Part shown: piece by piece, positions 44,200-56,784 of the stretch | Position numbering within the stretch: the first letter of the stretch is position 1 | How the letters are laid out: each line of letters begins with the position of its first letter | Assembly (NCBI RefSeq): GCF_943734655.1 | Contig: NC_071354.1 | Coordinates: 40,882,744 to 40,946,743 of the forward strand | Reading direction: 5' to 3' | Source: Sabethes cyaneus | Taxonomy: Eukaryota > Arthropoda > Insecta > Diptera > Culicidae | DNA: 64,000 nt | The notes under the pieces: model-generated | Databases searched by the model: none | Told to the model about the DNA's origin: nothing | Seen by the model: only the letters and a program-made list of their open reading frames with translations | Position numbers and translations under genes: made by a program

Positions 44200-47100
44200 T
44201 ACGCAATTAATTTGCTTTTTGCTTTCTTTTCTGGGTTGCCAAAATTGTTTTGTTTTACATTAAATTTTACAGACAGGCTGGGGGATATGTTACCTTGAAA
44301 AGATCTTAAACCGGAACTAAACGCGATTTGGATACTATCGAAAAGAGAAAGCCAACCATCAGTTATAAATTATGGACTCTATCCTGTTTCACTTGTTGTT
44401 TCACTTGCAGTTTATGATGCTAATGATTCCTCCGTATTCAGTAGCGGTAACTGCCAATATTCATTTCCATCCATAATTAGTCTGCTTTGACCATCGTCAG
44501 CTCCGGTATTGATCATTATAAGCACATTTCCAGATATTATTTCGATGATTCTCTGTGCTGATCATTGACAGCTGATCAGTCGTGCGGTCTATCAGTGGCA
44601 GAGCGTAAATCGGGCAAATAAACGGATGTGAAGCAGAAACGGTTGGCCTTGACAAAAGTGAAATGGTCGTAAACGTTTTTCAGGGAATCACTGGTGATCT
44701 ACCGTTTTGCGCATATTTGAGGAAAATATTCCTTAACGTTACCGATTTGTTTGAAGTAGTTCGAAGAATCGATTGGTGCTTGCGCCCCCGTTGAGCTTAT
44801 ACTACGGCTAGTGTTCAATGCAGCGGGGAAGTTGTAAAATTGCCAATCGATTGATACAAATGTCTCTGAAATGCAACTTCGTGCACAGTACTTTGGAATA
44901 ATATGTATAACAACATATTACAACAATAGAATAATCGACGGTAGCACTGTCATGCTACTAGCATAATCTGCATAAACAGAAATGCAAATAAAGTTGGTCG
45001 ATTTTGTAACTTTAAATGCACTAAATATTGCATTCTATAGGTTTTTCGCTGTCGGTTTTTAATAACTTTTTTTGACCCTTCCACTAGTCGAATCACTCAC
45101 GCAAGTTAACTTGAGGCACATAAAAGTTTGACTAGAATTTGAATTGACTAGATATTTTCGTTATTAAAATAACTTTTTTCCCACATACTATCGCTAGAAT
45201 TGCTTAGAGGTGCAAGTAAAAAATGAGGTATTGAGAACTTTTTGGTTCGAATGTTTTAGTCTTTGAATTTTTTGAATTTGAAATTTTCGTAACGTTCTCA
45301 GGTTCAGTCGTTAACTTAGTAATTAGCGTTAGTTACTCTGGAAGTGCCTTGAGTGACTAGATCCCAGGAGTAAGCAAACACCAATACTATTATTGTATGT
45401 GTTTTGAATGTGTTTGTGTTATCATAGATGGTCTGCGATAGGTCTACACCTTAATATCAACAAACCGGCTCGCCTTGCAAACAATGAATTATGCAAACTT
45501 AAGTGGCTCGCAGACTTGATGTTATCGATAAACGAGCAGCTCATTTGATATTAAAATCAAATTGCCTTCAATTTAACTCTCTAATCAGGACTGATCACAT
45601 TCTCTTTTACAGTAGGAGTAAGTATAAGCTCTGGCAGCCGACGCCGGCACCGCTGCTGTGCTGCTGGCTGAATGGTCCTTTTTACGGACAAAATGCAATT
45701 ACTGTCGGCTGCAAGTGCAAGTGGGTACCATTTCTAGATGATGGTGCTCTTTTGCAAGTTAACTCTGCTGTTTTTGTTGTAGTTATTTTTTTGCTTCTTC
45801 AATTGCTTTACTATGGCAACGTGCTGCTGGAGAGCCTATATATACCTAGAGCTATCCCATTTCCACTTGTGTCACACCTTGCGAGCAGAGCTACTGCATG
45901 GAACTACTCTTCCTGCTGCCGCCACTCGAGTGTGAAGTGATTTTCACGACGAGCGATGCCGTGCACGCCATCCTCGCTGTCATCGTCCAGTGCCAGTCAG
46001 CAGTGGTAGGAACCGACCCGACCGACACGTGACGCGACGACCGACGGTGATGGGTTAGCTTTCACATCGACTGTTAATTCATTCATGAATATTGCAAATA
46101 ACCCAAACCGTAATGACCGTTAAAGCGGCAGTGCTCTTTAGAGCTTCATTTCGAGGATGGTTATTTCTCTATTTTTAAGACAAGAATCTTAGGGTGTGCC
46201 TTGTTCTGCAGAGATTATTAACAAATTTGGAACAACATCTCTTGACTGGTGTTTTTTCGATCTTGTTTATGAATTACTTGAAAGCCCATGGCTTATGCTT
46301 GAGGGACAGTTCTCCGAATAGTTAATTATCATCACAGCACTTAAGAGGTAGGTAGTTCATTAAAAACTTTTCGAGAGGTCATCGGGTCTCCTACCCGCCT
46401 ATGTGTTAGTTAAGCTGTTGCCATTTAACGGAGGAACCCGGCTCGAGTGCGAAATGTGTCTATTTAAGAGCAGAGCAATGTATTCCTATTACCTTATGGG
46501 TACTGTGGAAATGCGTAGGAAAACCGAAAGTATTTTCATTAATAGCATGTGTCCTTGAAACTATAAATTGCATTCTGAAGGATGAGAGACAAAACATCAA
46601 AGCCACGTATTAGAATGGTGTAAAGGAAGGTTTTCATCAATTAGTATCGGAGCAGTTTCTGCTGAATAATGAGGGGAAAACTAAAAACAAAGAATAATCA
46701 TCAAAGTGATTAAATCTTAGCTTCGGTTTGGTTGGAAAATTTCCCCTTTGCTGGTTGCTTTTCGCTTTCCAGCGAAAAACTAACTACGTTGTTACCAAGT
46801 TATGCCGACTGAAGCCACTTTTATGCCTACGTACTTAGGTACGTTGCCGTGGAGGACCGATCAGAAGGCCAGCGTAGGAATGAAAGCAAAAATTTTAATT
46901 ACAGTCTATCTCTGCAGCTCATCAGTAGTTGCTGGAGGGGCTCGAGGTTGCCGCCCGTCTCGTAGTGAGTGTCAACCTCACGAAGAGGCCGATGCAATGG
47001 AAAAACTTTTTCCCGCTGCTGGAAGAGGCGGAACGCTGAAAAACGGAAAAATATTTTCCATTTCATTCCGCGACGACGACCACCAGCCAGCGGCGGACAC

Positions 47101-47590
47101 CCGCCCGGGCGGCGGTGATGATAGCTGATTTAGCATTTGTACCAGTAGTCAGTCTGCCGACTACTTATTGCGCCGATGTCGAACCAACACTACCCGCACC
47201 GGCGCGACGGAGGACTGCAGGACTCTGTTATTGCACTTTTAAAAAGTATTTAAAATGAAAAATGGTGTTAACTTTGTCGAAAGTTTTAGGATGCTTTCGG
47301 TGCGACCGTCGGGAGCGGCTGAGTGCACTAATGACTTTGAATTTTGTGCGATACCTAGAGTTGCATACAGGCAGAATTTGGTTGCTTTCAAACTTCAGAA
47401 TGGTGATTTTGGTATGGAAGTGGTACATATTCAATTGTTTTATTGATAAATTTTTATTTGATGCACTTAATACACCCACATTGAAATTTCAGACCCAAAC
47501 TGGGTTATCAGAATCAGAATATCAGTATTCAGAGGTATTTGCACTAATTGATCGGAAAATCTTTTACCCATCGTCTCAAATAAGAAAAAC
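44200..47590. other. unassigned DNA, no recognised gene
   Basis: AT-rich to about 45.6 kb, then a GC-richer island to 47.2 kb. Plus frames of 145 codons (45503), 108 codons (46802) and 140 codons (47262) lack known domains; the end of the last (YPSSQIRKTVFEAGAIEELK) may be decayed LINE ORF1. No tRNA or repeat recognised. Confidence 0.45.
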
Positions 47591-47599
47591 AGTTTTTGA

Positions 47600-50540
47600 A
47601 GCCGGTGCTATTGAAGAATTGAAAAAAATGAAGCATTGTCTAACTAGTAATTCTCTCTTCGTCCTTGCTAAGTTGCGTTTGTAAAATTGTTTGTCATTTC
47701 GGATGGCCAGCTTCGGATTTCGGTCGGATGGACAAACGACATACGATGATTGTAGTCTTCTTATCACGAGCGGCATAACCTACCAGTTCCAAATGCTCCC
47801 GCTCTAAAGTCGAATGCACTTGACCCTTCAACCTGGCCGGAAGGTATTGTATTCCGCGAGTTTGAGGATTATTCTGCCAGAAAATTTCGGACATCCCCAG
47901 CTGTGAACCTAACGCCAACGCTCGATACTCCACCGGAAATGATGCAGCAATAAATAGTGACTTCGCGCGTGTTTATTTAGACGATAAGAACCCTAAGCTT
48001 GTCCTTACCACTACCGATGACGTCCTCTGGTTTTATTATCAGAATGTAAGAGGATTGCGGACCAAACTTGACGACATCTTTCTGGCGTCTTTCGATTGTA
48101 GTTACGAAGTAATTATGCTAACGTAGACTGGGTTAAATGACAGCATCAATTCACTGCAGATTTTCGGTACCTCATTCAATGTTTTCCGTTGCGACCGATC
48201 CAGTGTTAACAGCGACAAGCATAGTCCTGGCGGTGTGTTAATTGCTGTTGCCGTGCGGGATGGTTGTTCCCGCATTAACACATATAACGGCAATAGGTTG
48301 GAGCAAGTGTGTGTCTCTGCTACTATACGGGGTCATCGTTTCCTGATGTGCAATATTTACATTCCTCCCGATAAAAGCCGCTCAGTTGATTTAATGGAAG
48401 AGCACATTAACACCGTCCGTGAACTCTTCAACAAGGCCTCTCAAGGTGACACCGTCCTTGTGTGCGGCGATTAAAATCAACCCCGCCTTGCATGACTCGA
48501 AGACGATAGCGGTACACTTCCTAATAACTTGTTGTATTTCGTCGTATTGTCGTCGATGGTATGGATGGTATGGATTTCTTGACCATGAATCAAGTAAATC
48601 TACAACTGAATAACAACGGCCGCTCTCTAGATTTAGTTTTCGTCTCTGAGGCCAGCCGTACTGTTGTTGGCACTTCCGAGGATCCCCTACTACCTGTGGA
48701 TCTTCATCATCCTCCACTAGATATTCGCATTAATGTTTGTGGCGAATTTTCGGGGTCGCTACCAACGACTGACGAACGCAGGAGAGAACTCAATTTCCGG
48801 AAAATCGACTTCGACCGACTTTCTGCGTACCTATCATCTGTAGATTGGAACCTGTATCCATAATTGCGTGGATGTTCATGGTATGGTCTCCCTGTTCGGC
48901 GATGTTATCCATCAATGGCTAAACTCAAACGTTCCAGTGAAAAGAAAATCAATTTCACCTCCATGGAGTACTCCTCTTCTTCGTAAAGCGAAAAGGAACC
49001 GCAAGCGTTGGTTGCGTCGTTTGAAGACTAATAGATCAGTAATGTTAAAGAACAATTTCAAGAGTGCGAGTGACAACTACAGAAAGCTAAATGCTGCACT
49101 TTTTAAGTCGTACGTTCTAAGGGTGCAGTTTGCTTTGCGTCGGAATCCAAAATCTTTTTGAAGTTTTGTGAATACGAAGAAGAAAAATCAGTCAATCCCA
49201 TCTAACATGGTTTACGATGGCAGAGAATCTACGAGTGAAGCTAAAGCATGTGGATTTCTTTGCGATACATTTTGCTTCAGTCTTTCAAGCCGAACAATCG
49301 TCCAAACTTGCTGCGTCTAATGTCTTACTGGATTCTGTAGACCTGGATACGTTTGAAATTTTGCCTGCCATGATTGTCGCTGCCTCAAAAAAGTTAAAAA
49401 GCTCGTACGTTCCTGAACCGGATGGGATCCCGGCAGTTGTTTTTTGTCGCTGTGCTAGTTCTTTTGCTGAGCCGATCATTCGAAGGAGCAGAATTTCCTG
49501 CGAGCTGGAAGCTGTCATACATGTTTCCCGTGTATAAAAGTGGTGTTCGTCGTGACGTCAGAAATTACCGTGGGATTATTAGCCTTTCCGCCGCTTCGAA
49601 ACTGTTCGAGATTATCGTCAGCGACTGTATTCTACAAGCCACGAAGTTTTATATTTCCCCTGACCAATATGGTTTCATTCTCGGCAGATCCTATTACCAC
49701 TACGACTTCGTTACCACTTGTTCGACGGCTGTGGAAGGCAGAGTGCAAGTAGATGTCATCTATACGGATCTGAAAGCGGTTTTTTTCAAAATTAACCACA
49801 AAGTGTTACTGCGTAAATTGTTGCGAATGGGAGCCTTGAGCAGATTGATGTCGTGCCTTTCATCCTATCTGACTGAAAGAACTCTTCATGTCAAACACGG
49901 TCTAAGCATTTCTTCACCGTTTGTTAATAAATCTGGAGTTCCGCAAGGGAGCAATTTAGGACAACTTTTGTTCGTCGTTTTCTTCAACGATGTTGCATTC
50001 TCGCTTGGTTACAGATGCAAACTTATTTACGCCGATGATTTGAAAATCTACGTAGTGGTGCGCTCTATCGAGGACTGCCTCCATCGGCAAATGCTGCTAA
50101 ACGTGTTCGTCAATTGGTGTCAGCTGAATCAACTTGTTATCAGTATCGCAGAATGCAACGTCAAGACCTTTCATCGTTCTACGATCCGATTATGTTTGAT
50201 TACCATATCGACGGTACTATTCTGAATCGAGTGGACCATGTAACGGACATTGGTATTCTACTGGATCCTAAGTTTACCTTTCAAGCGCACTACAAGTCGA
50301 TTATTTCCAAAGCAAACCGACAGCTTGGCTTCATCTCCAAAATTTCCAAGGACTTTACGGATCCGCATTGCTTAAAGGCATTATATTGTTCTCTTGTCAG
50401 GCCGATTCTTGAAAACGCTTGCATTATATGGACACCGGATGACGTAACGTGAAACTTAAGGATCGAACGAGACCAAAAAATATTCAAACGGCTCGCTCTC
50501 AGGAATCTTCCGTGGCGTTATCCTTGGAACCTTCCAGGGA
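47600..50540 (+). pseudogene. Jockey/CR1-like LINE with ORF1 end, EN and RT, decayed
   Basis: Pieces in order: an ORF1 end (WPEGIVFREFEDYSARKFRT and SPAVNLTPTLDTPPE, near 47850-47945); an endonuclease starting FYYQNVRGLRTKLDDIFLAS (48030), GGVLIAVAVRDGC and FLMCNIYIPPDKS; a linker; then RT with EPDGIPAVVF, FPVYKSG, NYRGIISLSAASKLFEIIV, DVIYTDLKAVFFKINH, SGVPQGSNLGQL and IYADDLKIY (about 50020), then DPKFTFQAHYKSIISK and LKALYCSLVRPILENA. Stops and at least five frameshifts kill it. It is the longest LINE copy here. It ends abruptly at about 50540 within RNLPWRYPWNLPGI where a foldback repeat begins. Confidence 0.85.
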
Positions 50541-52099
50541 TTATTGAAGGACTCAAAATACACGTTTTTGCAGAAGATTGCAAATCTCAAGGACCTTTCC
50601 TTACAAAGTTCTCGATTTTGGCCCGTGAAGTTAAGGAAAAATAAAGCTTACATAAGCGATAACTTCGTAAGGAAAGGTCCTACAGATTTGCAACCTTCTG
50701 CAAAAACATGTGTTTTGAGTCTTTCATTAATCGCCTAGAACCATATGCTCTTGTAAAATGCAACCAACATACGCTAAATATGAAAAACTTATTTTTAATT
50801 AATTAATTTAAATACCGTGTACCCCCGTTGGTATGACCTTCTTTGATCTGAACATTTTTAATCTGTACCCCGGTGGTATGAATGCGTTCACATTAAAAAC
50901 CGATCAAGCGTCACACACAATTGACGTTCAAGTTGACCGGTAAATTAAAAAAAAGCAAAAAAAATTAATGCGTTTCCTCTTGCTCAGGAGCTTTGGCAAT
51001 ATAGCTCATATGCAACTTACTTCTCTCCAGCACTCAAAATAGACCATTTTAGTCGAAACTGCCGAGCCCATTTCGTCTTCTACAAACCGAACCTTTAGAA
51101 TTCGCGCATGTTTGAGATGTTTTCGAAACGTTTGTTTTCGTCAAGTCAAAACAACAAGTTCATAGGGTGCGCGTCTTGCGCGTGTGTGAAAATGAATAGA
51201 GTTAACAAATATTCAGATTAAAAATGAACTAACCCAATCTGAACGAGCTGTTTTTCATATTAGCGGGGGTTGAGTGTAATTTAATTAATATGTTGGGGTT
51301 ATTATTTTTAATGAATTTCCAAAGAAAATGCTCTGCAGCTCTGCACTCGATAGAGATAGAAATGTCATTTCTTTAGCAAAATTGTTTACCTTTATATTTT
51401 CTATAACTTTGCCAATGAAACCATGTGCCTATCTACGAACTCAAAAAAAAAATGAATGTGTATCGAGCTTTTCGCGAACGCGAAACACAAAACGTATGCT
51501 TGTCGTACACTCATTTAGGTGGTTGGGGACGAGCGGAACCCATACAAGTTTATAGTACTTCAACTTAAGCTTTAAGATGAAGTGCTGATTTCATAAATCC
51601 GCTTGCCCCATTTTACCCCATGGGCTCGTGAAGCTATGGAAATTTAAAGCTTGAATGAGCGATAACTCAGCAAGTAAAGGTACAAGAGATTTGCGGTCTT
51701 CTGCAAAAACGTGTATTTTGAGAGCTTCGATATTTGCCTAGAACATTTTATTCTTGTAAAATGCAACTAGCAAAAGCCAAGCATGAAAAACCAATTTTTA
51801 AAGAAGTTTTGAAGAACATGCCCTATAGTTCAGCACTCGATAAAAATAGAAATTTTGTTTCTTGAGCAAAGTTGCTTGTTTTTACAATATTTACAACTGT
51901 GCTGAAGAAACTATGTCTAGATTTCCTAACACAAAAAAGTTATTTTTTTATTTTCATTATAGTAAGCGATGACGAACTTTCAACAGTTTTAGATTAAGGG
52001 GGATATTCATTCGAACAAAAGTGCTGAAGACCATAAATGATAAAATGAAAGCAAAAGAAACTAGGAAAAAAGTTCCGCTTTTCGCTCTTTTGGACTACT
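50541..52099 (+). mobile_element. AGTAGTCC foldback repeat, copy A (left end truncated)
   Basis: The right end CGCTCTTTTGGACTACT matches, inverted, the ends of copy B at 62244-63652. Internal blocks such as GGCTCGTGAAGCTATGG, ATGCTCTGCAGCTCTGCAC, CAGCACTCGATAAAAATAG and TTCTGCAAAAACGTGTATTT are shared with copy B. Near the left, 50553-50608 and 50660-50716 form an inverted repeat (ACTCAAAATACACGTTTTTG and complement). It hosts the TA MITE at 50815-51276. No coding capacity. Confidence 0.75.
50815..51276. mobile_element. TA-flanked MITE (462 bp)
   Basis: Ends CCGTGTACCCCCGTTGGTAT and ATATTAGCGGGGGTTGAGTG are imperfect inverses, with TTTTTAATCTG repeated inverted further in. TA flanks both ends (50813-50814 and 51277-51278), as for Tc1/mariner-type insertion. 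The surrounding foldback repeat continues on both sides, so this insertion is the younger. Confidence 0.8.
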
Positions 52100-53310
52100 G
52101 TGCGATGTGTTCTTGTTTTGCATTTTTCCATCACACATTCAAATTGATCATATGGTGTGGTGGTTTCATGCGTAAGCCTAGCAGTGGCTAAGTTTTTGAA
52201 TCGAATCTTGTTATTTTTTTTATTACTACGATAGCCTGCACGGGAGGATTCGTAGCTCCCATTAACGCCGGCATGATGAAACTTCTTCCATCTTCTAGTT
52301 TCAACCTAGAACCTCGCACTTCGTTGGCAACTTCCGTACTGCTTTAAATAGTTTAAAACCATTTCACCAGCATAAGATAATTGACAACGTATGCACGTTA
52401 GCCAAATTTTTCCCTGGATTGTCAACTCTCCTTGTGTTTATAAAAGAAAAAATGGCTACTGCGTTAAAAATGTTCCCCGGAGGAAATTTGGCCACAGGTA
52501 TCATTGTTTCAACTCAACGGCATGGATCCAGCATATATGACGCGAAAAATGCACATTAAACAGGTTGCCATTACCGCGTAAAAACTTTTTGACAGACGAA
52601 AGTAATAAAATTGCATTTTTCTCAATTTCATGTTCGTGGCATATTAGCCAATTCTTCATTTATGGGCAGAGCGCGATTTGTAGTTTGTTGTAACAAGTCA
52701 ACCGGGACGGCGTGCTGTCTACTTCTTCGTTCTCCTTTTGGTTGCTTTCCATCAGTTTTCGGTGCCATTCTGAAGCTTTGCGTTGACTAACTCCGTAGCA
52801 ATTGATAGCACTGCGGAGACGTAGCCCTTGTTTTATTCCATTACATTTCAGGTACAATTTAAGTCCGTCCCATTTTTCAAATTTTGCCATTGCCATTCAG
52901 CCTTCCTCGAGATTCATCCGATGGGCCGAATTTACCGTTTGATAGGACAAGGCAATTATGTTGAACGCGTCAGTTTACACCTTACAAGTATACAGGCTCC
53001 AAGTAAATGTTCCAAACACGGTTTATAAAGGAGGAGTTACAAAGGACGAGCCAGTGAGAATAGATGTTCAACGCGTAGTAAATGACTGAAGCATAGTAAT
53101 TCGAAACGTCTGCTGAAAACATTTTGGTTCTTATTTCTCACCGAAAAAGTCAACAAAATTTATAAATATTAAACAATCGGCTAAACTCTAAGTAGAAGGT
53201 AAGGCACCTAGACACCTATTTTGTACTATGGATTTTAAAGAAGAAAAAGTTGATATTGCTTCAGTATTTTTTAATCCATCGTAAGAATGTGAGAAAATAA
53301 CTGTACTTTA
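52100..53310. other. no secure feature
   Basis: A 78-codon minus frame at 52660-52896 contains AINCYGVSQRKASEWHRKL, which faintly resembles a helix-turn-helix, but is too weak to call. Otherwise AT-rich. Confidence 0.35.
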
Positions 53311-53319
53311 CACTGAAAG

Positions 53320-53690
53320 CTGGCTGGGAGGTCTGTCGAATAAATCCGAAGGTCAAGTTCCGAAAGTGGAATATAGCACCAAGGCTATACTTTATACCCA
53401 ACCAGATTCAGACTTCATTTTGTAATCAAAGACAGCATCTGGTCGCAAATGATACCATTCCAATTTCGCTAAATTAATCTAGATTTACATTACTGTGAAC
53501 ACAAAGTTGACCTTCCAGTTGGCCTCGAGGCACAATGTATAGATCAAACGAGTCAGTCCGCGCACATGTTTGAATATTAGTTATGAGAAACCACTGGAGT
53601 CAGTCAGACCGTGTAGGCTGGGAAACCTGTCGAATGAAAGAAGGCCAAGTTCCGACAGCGAAATATAGCACCAATGCTACCGCTGCCGCT
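53320..53690 (+). repeat. diverged direct repeat pair
   Basis: GGCTGGGAGGTCTGTCGAAT, AAGTTCCGAAAGTGGAATAT and AGCACCAAGGCTA (53326-53393) recur at 53617-53685 as GGCTGGGAAACCTGTCGAAT, AAGTTCCGACAGCGAAATAT and AGCACCAATGCTA. Element type unknown. Confidence 0.65.
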
Positions 53691-53699
53691 CTAACACAA

Positions 53700-56060
53700 A
53701 GTAAGCAAATCACATCAATCGAAATACAAACAAGCCATAGCGCGTAGCTTATCGTAAGCTTTCCCTCTGCCACCAATCCACCGAATTAATCCATAAATTC
53801 CACTCAACCGCAAACCCCGGCAAAACCAATTATCAAATGGATGCTCCCGACTTGTGGGATACTCAAGCTGAACTTAAACCCACCAAACCACCCCTCGAAG
53901 CCATTAAATTACGTAACCAGCATCTCGGTGGGGCCGACCCAGCGAACAACCGCAAGGAACTGCAGAGAGCTACCTGCTTTTATTGATTTTCCATCTCCCT
54001 TTTTCAATTCAACGAGTTAATAACAGCGTTCGAGAGCTAATCAAAATTGGCAACTGTTTCCATGGGGGCCAGGGGCTCCTTCCCTCCTCGATAAATGCTA
54101 CCGGTTAGCAGCTGGTGCACAGTCCAAACACAGCCAAACTCCGGGTTCCGGGAGCCGGGCTCGCAGGCATCAATGTAGTATTCATTCAATTAAGCAATCA
54201 ATCAACGAGTGCTTCCCAGCTAAAATTGATGCAATTGAAAGCGTATTAAAACCGCAGCTCCCTCTCTATCTCTCTCTTTCTAGGCTGCTAGCTGTTTCTC
54301 GCACCGAAGGCAAAATGGGTGCCTTTGTGTAGCGTAAACACGGAGCCCACACAGAGAATAAAAAATCGCTCAACTTGTTCGATACTTAGCAAATAGGCTC
54401 TCAACTCAATGCCAGCCAACCAGCCAGGCCAGGAGCCAGCGAGCATCTCTTCGCATGTGAAACCCATCGAACAGAAGGCCCACTCCAAGAGATCAACATT
54501 TACCAAACAACCGACTGCATGCGGCACGAGTAGATTCGTGAGGACCTCTTCGTCTGTACGGAGTCTTTGCATACCAACTGCGAGTCTTTGCTACAAGTGC
54601 GTACTGGCATGTAAGTTTGCAATATATTTCAGCCAGAAGTGGCCTCCAACAACAAACGTCGGCAGCAAGCACAGTTTGAACTATAAGATGAAATCATAGG
54701 TGAAGTTGACCAGTGAGGAAAGGTAAAACATTCAAACAGGATTAACTGTTTGTTGCACAATTGTCTAATTTTGAAACAAAACTTCACACAGATTGACTCT
54801 GAGACAGGTCTCAGCTGTGCCACCCACCAGCAGTATCCTGCCTACGGCCCTGTCGCAGGAGGCAATCGTACAACACTCGAACTGTACTAGACCGGGCGTA
54901 CAATGTGTAGTGGTTATGCGTTTCCATTGCCCCACTCTAGTGAGCTGCCGAACCTGCCGGTTTCTGTATCAGGTGGCTGTTCTGTCAAACTGATGCTGTA
55001 CACTGTTTGCGCTCCGGTGCACATCGCCAAGACCGACAACACTGACTGGTAGCCAGCCTAAATGGCGGTAGGCAGGGTTAAAGGGGGTACGATAGACACC
55101 CCCTGGGGAAATCATTTATTCCAAGTTTAGCGACGCAAGGACATTCGGTATCAACGTTAGAGTATCTGACTTTACTCCTAAAGTGGGTAATAATCAACCA
55201 GACAAATATTTTATCTCGTTTTTCGTCTATGGAATTTCAGCATGAACTTCTTTTTTATCTTTCATGATTTATAAGAAAGTTTCGAATTGCTCAATTGCGT
55301 GAAACACCTTACACTTTACACCTTACACCAGTTACATCAGTACATTAGTTACTATTTTGCTCAATTTTTGATTTAAATTGTTCATGAATAAATATTTGGT
55401 ATCTGCCAAAAAACATACAGTAATAAAATTCAATTTACATATAGCGTAATATAAAATTGATTATTGTAGAACTTTTCATTCAATCATCCGTTTCTAAACA
55501 CGAAATCCTCCATTATACCCGCATTACCCTTCATAAGCTGAAGGATGAAATTGAAGCACTTTAGTAAAGTATTGTCATGTGTAGGCGCAGCAGCGTATGC
55601 GAGTGTTACACTAAAACAGCAGTGGTGTACACTTGGAAATGCGATCTGCCACTACTTTATTAAACTGTATACTTTGAGTCACCTTTCGGTAGTTAATGTT
55701 ACTTAAATGACAAGGCAAGAAATCTGTGGGCTTACGCGAAGCCGATTTTACCACTTGGTAGATTGTGAATCAGAGCGATTTTGTCCCAAAGTCGAAGAGA
55801 TGTAATATTTTCGTTAATGTGTCACTTCTATATGTTTTAATTTAGTGTCATGTATGTATGATTTTTGGTAATTTATGTTATTTTTGCATAGATTTATTTC
55901 ATCTTTGCTGTATTTTGTGTCATTTTTATACAATTTTTTTGTTTTTTGTGTAAATTTTTAACCATTCTAATAGCATTTTTGGATCACGTTTAGATATTTT
56001 TGACGTTATGGTCGCCGACAGGGAAGAAGTCACTCATGCTTCTGCTGAATGTTGGCGAAA
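53700..56060. other. non-repetitive DNA, no recognised gene
   Basis: GC-richer to about 55.0 kb, then AT-rich. A palindrome-like GGGGGTACGATAGACACCCCC occurs at 55084-55104. Overlapping frames of up to 96 codons lack known domains. Confidence 0.45.
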
Positions 56061-56066
56061 GGAAGA

Positions 56067-56125
56067 GTTGACCAAACTCGTGACCTTAGTCATGACCTTG
56101 AAATGCGGTCAGGCATATATTAATA
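56067..56125 (-). repeat. GACCGCATTTCAAGGTCA repeat, inverted copy
   Basis: TTGACCAAACTCGTGACC, GACCTTGAAATGCGGTC and ATATTAATATT form the reverse complement of 57586-57645 and 25760-25835, and lead into a T run. Confidence 0.75.
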
Positions 56126-56178
56126 TTTTTTTTTTTTTTTTTTTGATGAAGGGACGGTAAGGGAAAGCAATGAAGAAG
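56126..56178 (-). mobile_element. SINE tail fragment, copy 3
   Basis: A T run of about 19 is followed by GATGAAGGGACGGTAAGGGA and AGCAATGAAGAAGG, the reverse complement of the SINE 3' end. The SINE body is missing; the next base begins the 90-bp palindrome arm that holds SINE head sequence. Confidence 0.75.
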
Positions 56179-56392
56179 GAACCACAGAGGCGCTGGACAA
56201 AAGAAGTCTGCACAACCCCCCTTATTAACCATAGCGCGACATGGGTTGGTCTATTTTTAGACACACAATTGTGCCTCTTCCTTCACCTACTGTACCTTCA
56301 CCTTGTGTGTCTAAAAATAGACCAACCCATGTCGCGCTATGGTTAATAAGGGGGGTTGTGCAGACTTCTTTTGTCCAGCGCCTCTGTGGTTC
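56179..56392. repeat. perfect 90-bp inverted repeat with 34-bp spacer
   Basis: 56179-56268 (starting GAACCACAGAGGCGCTGGAC) and 56303-56392 (ending GCGCCTCTGTGGTTC) are exact reverse complements by my reading. The spacer is 56269-56302. Each arm carries part of the SINE head plus an extra 60 bp (GGGTTGGTCTATTTTTAGAC). Such a structure can form a long hairpin or cruciform. Confidence 0.9.
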
Positions 56393-56672
56393 AAAGGTAC
56401 ACGGGTACCAGTGAGCGACACGCCCTGGCAGGTGTTGTGGGTTCAAATCCGGTTATAATCTCTGACTACAGCTTGGTTCGACCCATGCACCTTCCAGCAT
56501 TGGACAAAAGATAGGAGTCACAACGACAACTTGCTAACCATAGCTACCTATTACCACCCCCCTTCCTTTCCACCCTTCCCCTTCATTCCCGAGAAAAAAG
56601 AAAAAAAAATCCTTCTTCATTACTTTCCCTTACCGTCCCTTCATCAATTGTAGAATCATCGTTTCAAAAAAA
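56371..56672 (+). mobile_element. tRNA-derived SINE, copy 4
   Basis: From GTCCAGCGCCTCTGTGG through the B box GGGTTCAAATCCGG (near 56441), GACCCATGCACCTTCCAGCA, CACAACGACAACTTGCTAAC and a C/T-rich stretch to ATCATCGTTTCAAAAAAA. Best-preserved copy; its first 22 bases lie in the right arm of the palindrome. Confidence 0.85.
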
Positions 56673-56784
56673 AGAAAGGAAGAGTCTTGCCAGTCGTTAG
56701 TGCTCGTCTCTAGGTTATGGGCGGCTCTGGACGGTGATCTTACTGCATGGTGGATTGTTGAGTCGTGTCTTTAAGTGGTGCCCC

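Noticed and set aside
45503..45940. 145-codon plus-strand frame with a hydrophobic stretch
   Set aside because: One hydrophobic run (VFVVVIFLLLQLL) is not evidence for a gene; no family resemblance and no exon context.
52660..52896. Possible helix-turn-helix peptide on the minus strand
   Set aside because: The resemblance of INCYGVSQRKASEWHRKL to pogo/Psq-type domains is too weak, and no transposon ends were found around it.
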